The position numbers were made by a program, and so were the translations under genes. A stretch of 64,000 nt of DNA from RHKX01 sp963784885 (GTDB lineage Bacteria; Actinomycetota; Thermoleophilia; Solirubrobacterales; 70-9). The notes beneath the pieces were generated by a model that saw only the letters and a program-made list of their open reading frames with translations, made no database searches and was not told the DNA's origin. This document shows positions 26,408 to 34,335 of the stretch, piece by piece; position 1 is the first letter of the stretch, and every line of letters begins with the position of its first letter. The stretch covers positions 310,001-374,000 of the forward strand of contig CAWATA010000004.1 in assembly GCA_963784885.1 (NCBI GenBank). The letters run 5' to 3'.

Positions 26408-27948
26408 ATGTCCGCGACTCAGACAGCCGGCGGAGCGCTTCTGGCGCCCGAAGGTGCAACCCCAGTAGAGGGCTCCGACGGGCTCCTGCTCGAGCTCGAC
26501 GGCAAGATCTTCCCGAACTACGACGCCACCATCACCCACTTCGAGGAGGGTGAGGTCGTCACCGGCACGGTGGTTCGCATCGACAAGGACGAGGTCCTGC
26601 TCGACATCGGCTGGAAGTCGGAAGGCGTCATCCCCTCGCACGAGCTTTCGATTCGCCGTTCCGTCGATCCCGCCGAGGAGGTCTCCCTCGGCGAGCAGGT
26701 CGACGCCCTGGTCCTGACCAAGGAGGACCAGGAGGGTCGCCTGATCCTCTCCAAGAAGCGCGCCCGATTCGAGAAGGCCTGGCGCAAGATCGAGGCCGCA
26801 GCCGAGTCCGGCGAGCCGGTCGAGGGCACGGTCATCGAGGTCGTCAAGGGCGGCCTGATCCTCGACCTCGGGGTTCGCGGCTTCCTGCCCGCCTCGCTGG
26901 TCGACATCCGCCGCGTCCACAACCTCGAAGAGTTCACCGGCCAGGCCATCGAGTGCAAGGTCATCGAGCTCAACCGCAGCCGCAACAACGTCGTGCTCTC
27001 GCGCCGCGCCGTCCTCGAGGACGAGCGCAAGGAGGTCCGCGAGCAGATCCTGACCCGCCTGCAGCCGGGCCAGATCGTCGAGGGCAAGGTCTCCAACATC
27101 GTCGACTTCGGCGCCTTCGTCGACCTCGAGGGGATCGACGGCCTGATCCACATCTCCGAGATCTCCTGGAGCCACGTCAACCATCCTTCCGAGGTCCTGA
27201 AGATCGGCGAGACCGTCAAGGTCAAGGTGCTCGACATCGACCGCGATCGCCAGCGCATCTCCCTCGGCCTCAAGCAGACGCAGGAGGACCCGTGGCAGAC
27301 GGTCCTCAACTCCTACGGCCCGGGCTCGTCGCTCTCCGGCAAGGTCACGAAGGTCGTCGCTTTCGGAGCCTTCGTCGAGATCGTCCCCGGCGTCGAGGGC
27401 CTCGTCCACATCTCCGAGCTCGCCGAGCATCACGTCGAGACTCCCGGTGAGGTCGTCCAGCCGGGCGAGGAGGTCCGCGTCAAGATTCTCGAGATCGACG
27501 AGGAGCGTCGCCGCATCTCGCTCTCGATCAAGCGCGTCGGCGAGGGCGGCCTGCCGCTCCGCGATGCTTTCCAGGCCGCCGCCACCCAGGCCGGCGTCGC
27601 CGAGACCGGCGAGGAAGCCGGGGCCGAGCTCGGGCTCTCCGAGGAGGTCTTCGCCGAGGAGAAGCCGAAGACCGGTGGTCTCGAGATCACCGACGAGGAC
27701 CTCGCCGCGGCACACGCAGCGGTCGAGGCCGAGGCCGCGGCCGCGGCCGAGCAGCCCGAGGAAGGCTCCGAGCAGCCGGCCGCCGAGGCGGAGACCGCCG
27801 ACGAGCCGGCAGCCGAGGCGGATGCAGCCGACGAGCCGGCGCCGAGGCGGATGCAGCCGACGAGCCGGCCGCCGAGGCGGATGCAGCCGACGAGCCGAGC
27901 GCGGAAGCGGACGACCCCGCCGCCGAGCCAGGGGCCGACGACTCCTGA
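26408..27948 (+). CDS. rpsA: 30S ribosomal protein S1 (frameshift in the C-terminal repeat tract)
   Basis: S1 binds mRNA on the small ribosomal subunit. Four S1 (OB-fold) domains begin near residues 47, 137, 222 and 307; the last two carry VDFGAFVDLEGIDGLIHISE and VAFGAFVEIVPGVEGLVHISE. An acidic Ala/Glu tail follows. As written, the frame shifts at about 27840: the second of three 30-nt repeats has only 29 nt. Restoring one base continues the acidic tail to TGA 27946-27948 (about 514 residues), 4 nt before coaE. Without it the frame runs through a basic Arg/Pro stretch into coaE. A sequencing error or real deletion is more likely than a true fusion. Confidence 0.85.
27809..27897 (+). repeat. 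Three tandem 30-bp repeats in rpsA, middle copy one base short
   Basis: Units 27809-27838 (30 nt), 27839-27867 (29 nt) and 27868-27897 (30 nt) are otherwise identical except for one wobble base. In frame each encodes AAEADAADEP. The 1-nt loss falls at the start of the second unit. Confidence 0.9.
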
Positions 27949-27952
27949 GGAC

Positions 27953-28543
27953 GTGCCCGGTCCCTCGCTGATCGGGTTGACAGGGGGGATCGCCGCCGGG
28001 AAGTCGGAGGCGCTGAGAATCCTCGCCGATCTCGGGGCCGAGACGGTCTCGACCGACGGGCTCGTCCATGAGCTGCTCGGGACTGCGGCGGTCCGCGACA
28101 GCCTCGTCGAGCGCTGGGGGCCGGATGTGGCGCCGGACGGCGAGGTCGATCGCGCCGCGGTCGCCGCGATCGTCTTCGAGCGCCGCGAGGAGCTCCAGTG
28201 GCTCGAATCGCTGCTCCATCCGCTCGTCCGTGACCGCGTCCGCGAGTGGGCGGAGGCGTTGCCGCAGGACACGGAAGTGGCGGTCGTCGAGGTGCCGCTC
28301 CTGTTCGAGGGCGACATGGCGCCGACGTTCGACGCGACGATCACCGTCGTCGCCGCCGACCATCATCGGATGGAGCGCGCGGCCGCCCGCGGCCACGGTA
28401 GCCTCGAGGGCAGAAACGGCCGGCAGCTCACCCAGGAGGAGAAGGCGGCGAAGGCGACCTACGTAGTCGAGAACCACGGTTCCGTCGCGGATCTCGAGGG
28501 CGAGCTCGAGCGGCTCTTCCCGGCCCTCGCCGCGGCGCGATGA
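27953..28543 (+). CDS. coaE: Dephospho-CoA kinase
   Basis: CoaE phosphorylates dephospho-CoA in the last step of CoA synthesis. The P-loop is GLTGGIAAGKSEALRILADL; DGLVHELLG, the LLHPLVRDRVREW helix and VEVPLLFEGDM follow. GTG 27953 gives 196 residues, the normal length, and lies 4 nt after the frame-corrected rpsA stop. The frame is continuous with rpsA as deposited only because of the 1-nt deletion. Its stop overlaps the lytic transglycosylase start (ATGA). Pantothenate genes panB/panC lie at 43.5-45.3 kb. Confidence 0.9.
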   Translation: MPGPSLIGLTGGIAAGKSEALRILADLGAETVSTDGLVHELLGTAAVRDSLVERWGPDVAPDGEVDRAAVAAIVFERREELQWLESLLHPLVRDRVREWAEALPQDTEVAVVEVPLLFEGDMAPTFDATITVVAADHHRMERAAARGHGSLEGRNGRQLTQEEKAAKATYVVENHGSVADLEGELERLFPALAAAR

Positions 28544-29136
28544 GCGCTGCCCGCAGGTCGGCATCGGCGGGGGTGGCCCGCCTGCGCCGATTCTTTCTGC
28601 TGATCGCCATCCTGCTCGTCGTCGGCGTGATCGTCGGCGTCACCCGGTTCGACATCGGCGGCACTATCGGCGAGCTGACGCTGCCGTTGCGACATGACGA
28701 CATCATCCGTCAGCAGGCGGCCGAGAAGGGTGTGCCGGCCGATCTGATCGCCGCCGTCATCTACGAGGAGTCGAAGTTCGAGGACCAGACGTCATCGGCC
28801 GGAGCGCGCGGGTTGATGCAGATCACGCCCGATACGGCCGACACGATCGAGAACCTCTCCGGCGGCGAGACGTTCGTCTACGAGGACCTCGCCGACCCCG
28901 AGCTCAACATCCGCTACGGGACCTTCTACCTCGCCTACCTGCTCGACAAGTACGAGGGCGACGTCGTCGCGGCCCTCGCCGCCTACAACGCGGGCGAGGG
29001 CAACGCCGACGCCTGGGGCGGCTCCGGGATGAAGATCGACGACATCGAGTTCCCGGAGACCTACGACTACGTCAAGGACGTGCTCGAGCGTCGCGACCAG
29101 TACCGGGACAAGTACGCCGACGAGCTGGGCCTATAG
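28540..29136 (+). CDS. Membrane-anchored lytic transglycosylase (SLT domain)
   Basis: Cleaves peptidoglycan with formation of anhydro-muropeptides. A 198-residue protein with a basic start, one membrane helix (about 17-37) and an SLT domain: catalytic Glu in AAVIYEESKFEDQ, then SAGARGLMQITPDTA, and AAYNAGEGNADAW. The short length and single anchor resemble MltE/Slt-like actinobacterial enzymes. It overlaps coaE by 4 nt, so it is probably expressed with it. Confidence 0.9.
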   Translation: MSAARRSASAGVARLRRFFLLIAILLVVGVIVGVTRFDIGGTIGELTLPLRHDDIIRQQAAEKGVPADLIAAVIYEESKFEDQTSSAGARGLMQITPDTADTIENLSGGETFVYEDLADPELNIRYGTFYLAYLLDKYEGDVVAALAAYNAGEGNADAWGGSGMKIDDIEFPETYDYVKDVLERRDQYRDKYADELGL

Positions 29137-29217
29137 ATGTGATCGGGGGCCGCCGGGGCGTGGCTCGGCGGTCCGGCGCAGTCGAGCGGGGCGGAGCCCT
29201 GCGAGTCGCTCTCCGAT

Positions 29218-29571
29218 CTATTCCGCGGTCGCGCGCCAGACCCACCAGGCGCAGAGGAACTGCAGCGGCAGCCGCGCCCAGAGCGCGATCGGCGGGACCC
29301 GCTCGTACCGCTCGGGATGGAGGGCCATCTGAACGTTCGCCGGGTAGACCGCGGCGAGGACACCGAGGAGCCACCACCTCGCGAACCGGCGGGCGGCGGG
29401 TGGGATCACCGCGATCCCGCCGACGATCTCGGCGACGCCGCTCCAGAAGACGAGCTCGCGATGGGCCGGTAGGAAGTCGGGCACGATCGACTCATAGGCT
29501 CGCGGGATCACGAAGTGGTTGACCCCGGCGACGACCCAGAACGCGGCGAGGAGTCGCTGGGAGGTCGTCAT
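29218..29571 (-). CDS. DoxX-family membrane protein
   Basis: A 117-residue protein with four hydrophobic helices: residues about 5-22 (LLAAFWVVAGVNHFVIP), 37-55 (LVFWSGVAEIVGGIAVI), 63-80, and 95-112. The helix pattern and the GxNHF motif match DoxX/DoxD-like proteins, some of which take part in thiol or quinone redox chemistry. The ATG at 29571 is chosen over one 57 nt upstream because TAGGGT lies 8 nt before it. It is divergent from the next gene. Confidence 0.75.
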   Translation of the reverse strand: MTTSQRLLAAFWVVAGVNHFVIPRAYESIVPDFLPAHRELVFWSGVAEIVGGIAVIPPAARRFARWWLLGVLAAVYPANVQMALHPERYERVPPIALWARLPLQFLCAWWVWRATAE

Positions 29572-29579
29572 CGCGGTCA

Positions 29580-29585
29580 ACCCTA
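29580..29585 (-). promoter_or_regulatory. -10 hexamer TAGGGT of the DoxX gene
   Basis: TAGGGT on the minus strand is followed by 8 nt and the ATG at 29571. It decides between two in-frame ATGs. Confidence 0.5.
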
Positions 29586-29619
29586 GCGCCGCCGCCCGAG
29601 CGACCCGCAACCGCGCCCA

Positions 29620-29625
29620 TACACT
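29620..29625 (+). promoter_or_regulatory. -10 hexamer TACACT of the gene at 29635
   Basis: TACACT is followed by 9 nt and GTG 29635. It is back to back with the DoxX promoter, 34 nt away. Confidence 0.5.
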
Positions 29626-29634
29626 CACGCGATC

Positions 29635-30594
29635 GTGTTCAGGAGCTCGCGCACCCTGGCCATCGTCGGGATACCGCTCGTCGCCGTCGCGGTCGCGATC
29701 GTCGCGCTCACCACCGGCGGCGGCGACGCCAACCCGACCGGCACGCTCGCCGCCATCTTCGCGATCGTGGGCGGTTTCGTCTTCCTGCTGCTGTTCGTCC
29801 AGGGCCGCGAGATTGAGGGCGCCGCCCGTGCCTCAGAGGTTTCGCCCGGCCTCGCCGGGACCCCGGTCGAAAACCCGATGACGGCCTCCGAGCCCGAGCT
29901 CTGGGCCTCGCTCGCCGTCGCCCCGATCACCGAGGAGGCGATCGCCGCCCGGGGAACCGCCTGGGGCGTCGCGCGCAGCTCTCACCGGTCCGCGTGGGTG
30001 ATCTGCCTGATGATCTTCATCTTCGTCCCGGCCGCATATCTCCTCGAGCGGCCGTGGATCGCCGTCGCCGGCGCGATTCCGATCGCCGGTTATGCGGCAT
30101 GGCGCGCGATCGCGATCGTCGGCGGCGGCGGAGACCTCGACCGCGTCTACGCGGGCCTCGGCCGCTCGATCGAGCCGCTCGGCCTCATCGTCGACGAGCG
30201 GCCGACGGTCGGTGTCGGCCACCGCGCCGGCCCGCCGGCTTCGCTTAAGACCGACGTCCGCGGCGCCCTGCGGATGAGCGGCAAACGTCACGGGCGCGCC
30301 GTCTCGATCGCCATGGTCGACGGCCGGACGAGCGTTCTCGTCCACGCGGGCTCTCCCCAGTTCGAGGCTGCGAGCAGCGACGGCAAGATCCGCGGCCGCA
30401 GGAACGAGGTTCCGAACGAGATCGAGTCAGCGTTGCGTCTGGTCCCGGCGTCGGTCGAGTGGAAGGACGTGAAGGTGACCGGCGGCCCCGAGGGAATCGA
30501 GGTCGTCCAGGACTCCTCCGGCAGCCGCAACTGGATGGCGGGACTGTGGCTCGCCGAGCACCTGGCGGCGGCGGCCGAGCGCGGCGGCGGTTAG
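29635..30594 (+). CDS. Membrane protein of unknown function
   Basis: A 319-residue protein with two N-terminal hydrophobic helices (about 8-27 and 36-55), then two more (about 121-138 and 141-158). A soluble C-terminal half (about 165-319) is basic in its middle (MSGKRHGRAVSIAMVDGRTS). No known domain is recognised. The last four bases overlap the end of the convergent gene. It may be a single-gene unit with the leaderless start at GTG 29635. Confidence 0.7.
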   Translation: MFRSSRTLAIVGIPLVAVAVAIVALTTGGGDANPTGTLAAIFAIVGGFVFLLLFVQGREIEGAARASEVSPGLAGTPVENPMTASEPELWASLAVAPITEEAIAARGTAWGVARSSHRSAWVICLMIFIFVPAAYLLERPWIAVAGAIPIAGYAAWRAIAIVGGGGDLDRVYAGLGRSIEPLGLIVDERPTVGVGHRAGPPASLKTDVRGALRMSGKRHGRAVSIAMVDGRTSVLVHAGSPQFEAASSDGKIRGRRNEVPNEIESALRLVPASVEWKDVKVTGGPEGIEVVQDSSGSRNWMAGLWLAEHLAAAAERGGG

Positions 30595-31295
30595 CGGCCG
30601 AGCGCGGCGAGCCGCTCGGCGAAGAAGGCGGCGGCGGCCTCGACCTGATCCCCGGCGGCGATCAGGTCCGCGTAGCCAAGCTCGGCGCCGTTGAACGCGG
30701 TCGCGTTCCAGATCGGATCCGCGGCCTGTTCGATCCATGGCCCGACGTATAGGTAGGGCTCGTCGTGGTCGGAGTCGCCAGGCGAGGCGCCGGCGTTCGC
30801 GCGCGTCCCGTCGGCTTCGGAGCCGACCTCGGTGGCGACGTCGAAGTGCTCGGGCCAGAGGCGGATCGGCGCCTGCTCGCGGTCGGACCTCGCGTCGATC
30901 AGGTCGGCGAGAACGACGGTGCCGAACGCGAACCAGTCAGCGAGCGCGGCGGCGCAGGCCCCGTCCAGCCCCGGATCGGCAAGCGGCTCGCGAGTCACCC
31001 GGTCGCCGTCGACGAGGACGAGATCGAGGCCCTCGACCCGTGCCTGGCCGGCGAGTCCACTCGCGGCGCCGCGGCCCCATGGGGGCGTGCCGAATCCACC
31101 CGGCGTGTACTGCAGCGCGATCTCGTTCCCGGTCTCGAGCACGCGCTTCGGCTTCAGCACCTCCTCGGCGATCCGGTGCATGGCGAGCCGCGTGGCGTCG
31201 AAACCGCTCGGCAGCGGGCCGAGCGGCGCCGAGCCGGCCGCGCCGAGGTGGGCTCTCGCTTCGGCGACCGCATCGTCGTGCTCCATCCCGCTCAC
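30591..31295 (-). CDS. Conserved-looking soluble protein of unknown function, co-operonic with the Rieske-ThDP enzyme
   Basis: A 234-residue soluble protein without recognised motifs. It is rich in acidic residues and Ala, with segments such as DWFAFGTVVLADLIDA and RLWPEHFDVATEVGSEADG. The GTG at 31295 overlaps the stop of the Rieske-ThDP gene (GTGA); an ATG at 31286 is the alternative start. The overlap implies coupled translation and a linked function, perhaps as an assembly or partner protein. It is the last gene of the ECF sigma operon. Confidence 0.7.
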   Translation of the reverse strand: MSGMEHDDAVAEARAHLGAAGSAPLGPLPSGFDATRLAMHRIAEEVLKPKRVLETGNEIALQYTPGGFGTPPWGRGAASGLAGQARVEGLDLVLVDGDRVTREPLADPGLDGACAAALADWFAFGTVVLADLIDARSDREQAPIRLWPEHFDVATEVGSEADGTRANAGASPGDSDHDEPYLYVGPWIEQAADPIWNATAFNGAELGYADLIAAGDQVEAAAAFFAERLAALGR

Positions 31296-33292
31296 ACCAG
31301 CTCCGCGTCCGTCATGATCTCGAGCAGCGCCGGGCCGTCGTGTTCGAGCGCCTCGCGAAGAGCGTCCTCGACCTCGCCGGAGCTCTCGACCCTGATGCCG
31401 CGGGCACCGCAGAGCTCCGCGTAGGCGGCGAAGTCGGGGTTGTGGAGGCCGGTCTCCCAGACGTCCCACTCGCCGGCCCGCTGCTCCTTGGCGATCTTCC
31501 CGAGCTGCCCGTTGTTGAGAAGGACATGGGTGATGTTCATACCGTGCTTGACCGCCGTGAGCAACTCGGCCATGTATTGGCCGAATCCGCCGTCGCCCGT
31601 GAGCGCGACGATCGGTCGTTCGCCATCCGTCGCCGCCCACGCCCCGATCGCAGCGGGGAAGCCGAAGCCGATCGAGCCCAGGTAGCCGGACATGAGCACC
31701 CGCTGGGTGCCGCGGCACTCGAAGTAGCGGCCGAAGGAGTAGGCGTTGTTGCCGACGTCGACGGCGATCACCGCATCGCCGGGGACGAGCTTGCTCATCG
31801 CCTCGAAGACCGCGGCCGAGGCGACGCCGTGACCGCGATCATCGAGCGCTCGGCTCCGCTTCTCCGCCGACCAGATCGATCGCCTGGCGGCGACGTCGGG
31901 CCGCTGGTCGGCCGCTGCCGGCGGCCGCGCGTCGAGCTCCGGCTCGATCAGCGAGAGGGTCCTGCCGATCTCCCCCCAGACCGGGACGGCGACCTCGTGG
32001 AACTTCCCGAGCTGCATCCGGTCGGAATCGATCTGAACGATCGGATGCCCTGCGTAGATGCCGGTGTGGTTCGAGAAGGACGCCCCGAGAACCAGCAGCA
32101 GATCCGCCTCGTTCATCACCCAGCTCGCGACCGGCGTCCCGCTCCTGCCGAGGACGCCGCAGGCGAGCGGATGATCGTCGGGGATCTGGCCCTTCGCCTT
32201 GAACGTCGTGATCACCGGCGCGTTCAGCCGCTCGGCGAGCGCGGTCACCTGCGCCATCGCGTCGCGGGCGCCGTAGCCGACGATCAGGACCGGCCGTTCG
32301 GCTGCGGTGAGCAGGTCGACCGCGCGCTCGAGGTCCTCCGGTGGGGGCGTGATGGCGGAGCCGGCGATGCGCCCCTCGGGCCCGCTCGGCTCCTCCTCGC
32401 CGGCCGGGATCGTCTGCACGTCGTCGGGGAAGATCAGGTGCGAGACGCCCGGCTCGAGGATTGCGCTCTTGCACGCCAGGTTCGCGAGCTCGGCATGCCG
32501 GCTCGACGGCAGCACGGTCTGGCTCCAGTTCGCGACCGCGGAGAACGCGGACGCGAGGTCGACCTCCTGGAAGGCGCCGGGGCCGAGGACCTGAGACTCG
32601 ACCTGGCCGGTGAGCGCCAGCACCGGCGCCCGGTCGACCTTGGCGTCCCACATCCCGGTCAGCAGGTTCGTCGCCCCAGGGCCCGCGATCGTCAGGCATG
32701 CAGCCGGTCGACCCGTGAGCTTTCCGTAGGCGGATGCTGCGAACGCCGCCGCTCCCTCGTGGCGAATCCCGATGTACTCCATCTCCCCGTCCTCGCAGCG
32801 CCGCCTGATCGCGTCGGCGAGACCGAGGTTCGAGTGGCCGACCATGCCGAAGACGTGGCGAACGCCCCACGCGACCATCGTCCTGGCCATCACGTCGGTG
32901 ACGGTCTCCTCGTGCGTCGGCGCGGCCTCGACTCCGACGAAGACCTCCTCCTCGCGAATCTCGACCGGGTACGTCGTCGCCTCGTCGTCGAAGCCGGGAG
33001 ACCGCCCGGTCAGGGGGCAGTAGTCGAAGCCGTGCCACGGGCAGCGCAGCATCCCGTTCTCGATCGATCCCTCGCCGAGCGGCCCTCCTTGGTGGGGGCA
33101 GTGGTTGTCGAGGGCGGAGAACTGCCCCTCGTAATGGACGAGGGCGACGCTCTTGAGGCCGGCGGTCACGGTCGTCACCCGGCCCTCCGGAAGATCCTCG
33201 GTTGCGAGCACCCGGTGCCACTCGACCTCGTCGCCGTCTCGGCCACGCTGCCGTTGTGCGGCGCTCATCGTTCCCGTCGGTCCCTCGCTCAT
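31292..33292 (-). CDS. Rieske [2Fe-2S] domain fused to a ThDP-dependent pyruvate-oxidase-like enzyme
   Basis: A 666-residue two-module protein. Residues about 24-122 are a Rieske domain with both ligand pairs intact: Cys65/His67 (NHCPHQGGPLG) and Cys84/His87 (LRCPWHGFDYC). From about 128 on it is a full acetolactate synthase/pyruvate oxidase-type enzyme. The catalytic Glu is in YIGIRHEGAAAFAASAYG, followed by TIAGPGATNLL and the ThDP-Mg site GDGGFGQYMAEL...LLNN. Substrate is not predictable; a 2-keto acid oxidised with electrons passed to the cluster is plausible. A strong GGAGGAGGAG ribosome site precedes the ATG. It lies 58 nt after an ECF/anti-sigma pair. Confidence 0.88.
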   Translation of the reverse strand: MSEGPTGTMSAAQRQRGRDGDEVEWHRVLATEDLPEGRVTTVTAGLKSVALVHYEGQFSALDNHCPHQGGPLGEGSIENGMLRCPWHGFDYCPLTGRSPGFDDEATTYPVEIREEEVFVGVEAAPTHEETVTDVMARTMVAWGVRHVFGMVGHSNLGLADAIRRRCEDGEMEYIGIRHEGAAAFAASAYGKLTGRPAACLTIAGPGATNLLTGMWDAKVDRAPVLALTGQVESQVLGPGAFQEVDLASAFSAVANWSQTVLPSSRHAELANLACKSAILEPGVSHLIFPDDVQTIPAGEEEPSGPEGRIAGSAITPPPEDLERAVDLLTAAERPVLIVGYGARDAMAQVTALAERLNAPVITTFKAKGQIPDDHPLACGVLGRSGTPVASWVMNEADLLLVLGASFSNHTGIYAGHPIVQIDSDRMQLGKFHEVAVPVWGEIGRTLSLIEPELDARPPAAADQRPDVAARRSIWSAEKRSRALDDRGHGVASAAVFEAMSKLVPGDAVIAVDVGNNAYSFGRYFECRGTQRVLMSGYLGSIGFGFPAAIGAWAATDGERPIVALTGDGGFGQYMAELLTAVKHGMNITHVLLNNGQLGKIAKEQRAGEWDVWETGLHNPDFAAYAELCGARGIRVESSGEVEDALREALEHDGPALLEIMTDAELV

Positions 33293-33341
33293 CGGTCTCC
33301 TCCTCCGTCCGGTGTTCGCAACCGGTCAGTGCGGAGGTGGG

Positions 33342-33356
33342 GGCGATTCGTTACGC
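33342..33356 (-). promoter_or_regulatory. GCGTAACGAATCGCC motif upstream of the Rieske-ThDP gene
   Basis: This 15-mer differs in one base from the site at 34299-34313. Both are followed, at about the same distance, by CTGA. It may be the -35 element of a promoter read by the neighbouring ECF sigma factor. It overlaps the end of the anti-sigma gene. Confidence 0.5.
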
Positions 33357-33626
33357 CGACCGGTCCGAGCGGCGCTCGCGCAGGATCGCGAGCAGCTCGG
33401 AGAACGCGGGCTCCTCCTCGCCGGCCGAGGCCGGGGAGTCGTCGTCGAGGCGATGGAGCGCGGAGAGGATCTCGCGGTGTTGGGCGACGTAGTCCACGCA
33501 CCACGAGCACTCGGTCAGGTGCTGCTCGAGCCGGCTCCGATCGGAGTCCGGGAGCTTGCCCTCGATGTAGGTGGTGACCAGCTCGACGAGCTCGTCGCAG
33601 ACCATCTCTTCGCTCGATTCGCTCAT
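33351..33626 (-). CDS. Zinc-containing anti-sigma factor (zf-HC2)
   Basis: A 91-residue cytoplasmic protein with the ZAS signature His36-x3-Cys40-x2-Cys43 (EQHLTECSWCVDYV), preceded by CDELVELVTTYIEG. Such proteins bind the adjacent ECF sigma factor, and many release it when the zinc-site thiols are oxidised. No membrane segment is present, which favours an intracellular redox signal over an envelope one. Its ATG overlaps the sigma stop by 4 nt. Confidence 0.88.
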   Translation of the reverse strand: MSESSEEMVCDELVELVTTYIEGKLPDSDRSRLEQHLTECSWCVDYVAQHREILSALHRLDDDSPASAGEEEPAFSELLAILRERRSDRSA

Positions 33627-34267
33627 GTCGTCGGCGCCACCGCCCCGAGTTCGGCTTCCACGGCCGCCCTCACCTTCGTTCTCGCTCGGTGTAGGAGCAC
33701 TCTCTGGTTCGTCTCGCTGATCGACAGCGCGTTACAGACCTCGCTCGCCATCCAGCCGGCGATGTCGCGAAGCGTGATCACCTCGCGCTGGCTCGGGGGC
33801 AGGGCGTCGATCGTCTCGATCAGAAGCGCCCGGAGCTCGCCGCTCAGCAGCCGCTCCTCGGGCATCCCCCAGGGTGCTGGGCCGAGCTTCCAGTGGCCGG
33901 CGTAGAGGGGATGGTCGGCGGCGAAGAAGCGGTCGGGGTCGAGCCCGTCATCGGTCTCGTCGCCGGCTGATGTCGCCGAGGAGAAGGGGATCGTCCGACC
34001 CTCTCGCTGCGAGCGGGTGCGCGCGACGTTGACGAGGATCCTGAACATCCAGGTCTTCAGCGAGGAGCGTCCCTCGAAGCGGTCGATTCCCCTGATCACT
34101 CCGATCCACGTTTCCTGGACGACCTCCTCGGCGACCGCCTGCGACGGTGCGTAGGTCCTGGCGATCCGGAGCAGGCTCGCGTTGTGCTCGTCGTAGATTC
34201 TCCGGAAGGCGCCCTCGTCTCCGTCCCTGAGGCCGGCGATCAGGCGCTCCTCGTCGGTCGCCTCCAT
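33623..34267 (-). CDS. ECF sigma factor (RpoE-like) paired with a zinc anti-sigma factor
   Basis: A 214-residue sigma factor. Region 2 covers about 25-95 (AFRRIYDEHNASLLRIARTY, VQETWIGVIRGIDRFEG, SLKTWMFRILVNVAR). A long linker follows, then region 4 at about 150-205 (LPPSQREVITLRDIAGWMASE, SETNQRVLLHRARTKVR). The ATG at 34267 puts region 2 at the usual place; an upstream start would add 22 residues reaching into the divergent promoter. It heads an operon with its anti-sigma factor, the Rieske-ThDP enzyme and a hypothetical protein. Confidence 0.9.
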   Translation of the reverse strand: MEATDEERLIAGLRDGDEGAFRRIYDEHNASLLRIARTYAPSQAVAEEVVQETWIGVIRGIDRFEGRSSLKTWMFRILVNVARTRSQREGRTIPFSSATSAGDETDDGLDPDRFFAADHPLYAGHWKLGPAPWGMPEERLLSGELRALLIETIDALPPSQREVITLRDIAGWMASEVCNALSISETNQRVLLHRARTKVRAAVEAELGAVAPTT

Positions 34268-34298
34268 CGGGTCGGCAGTTTCGCACGAAACCGGGGAC

Positions 34299-34313
34299 GC
34301 GTAACGAATTGCC
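34299..34313 (+). promoter_or_regulatory. GCGTAACGAATTGCC motif upstream of the antiporter gene
   Basis: Near-identical to the minus-strand site at 33342-33356. ACTGA follows at 34324-34328, 8 nt before the antiporter ATG, so it could be a -35/-10 pair driving that gene. Confidence 0.5.
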
Positions 34314-34335
34314 GCCAATCCCGACTGAACCATCC

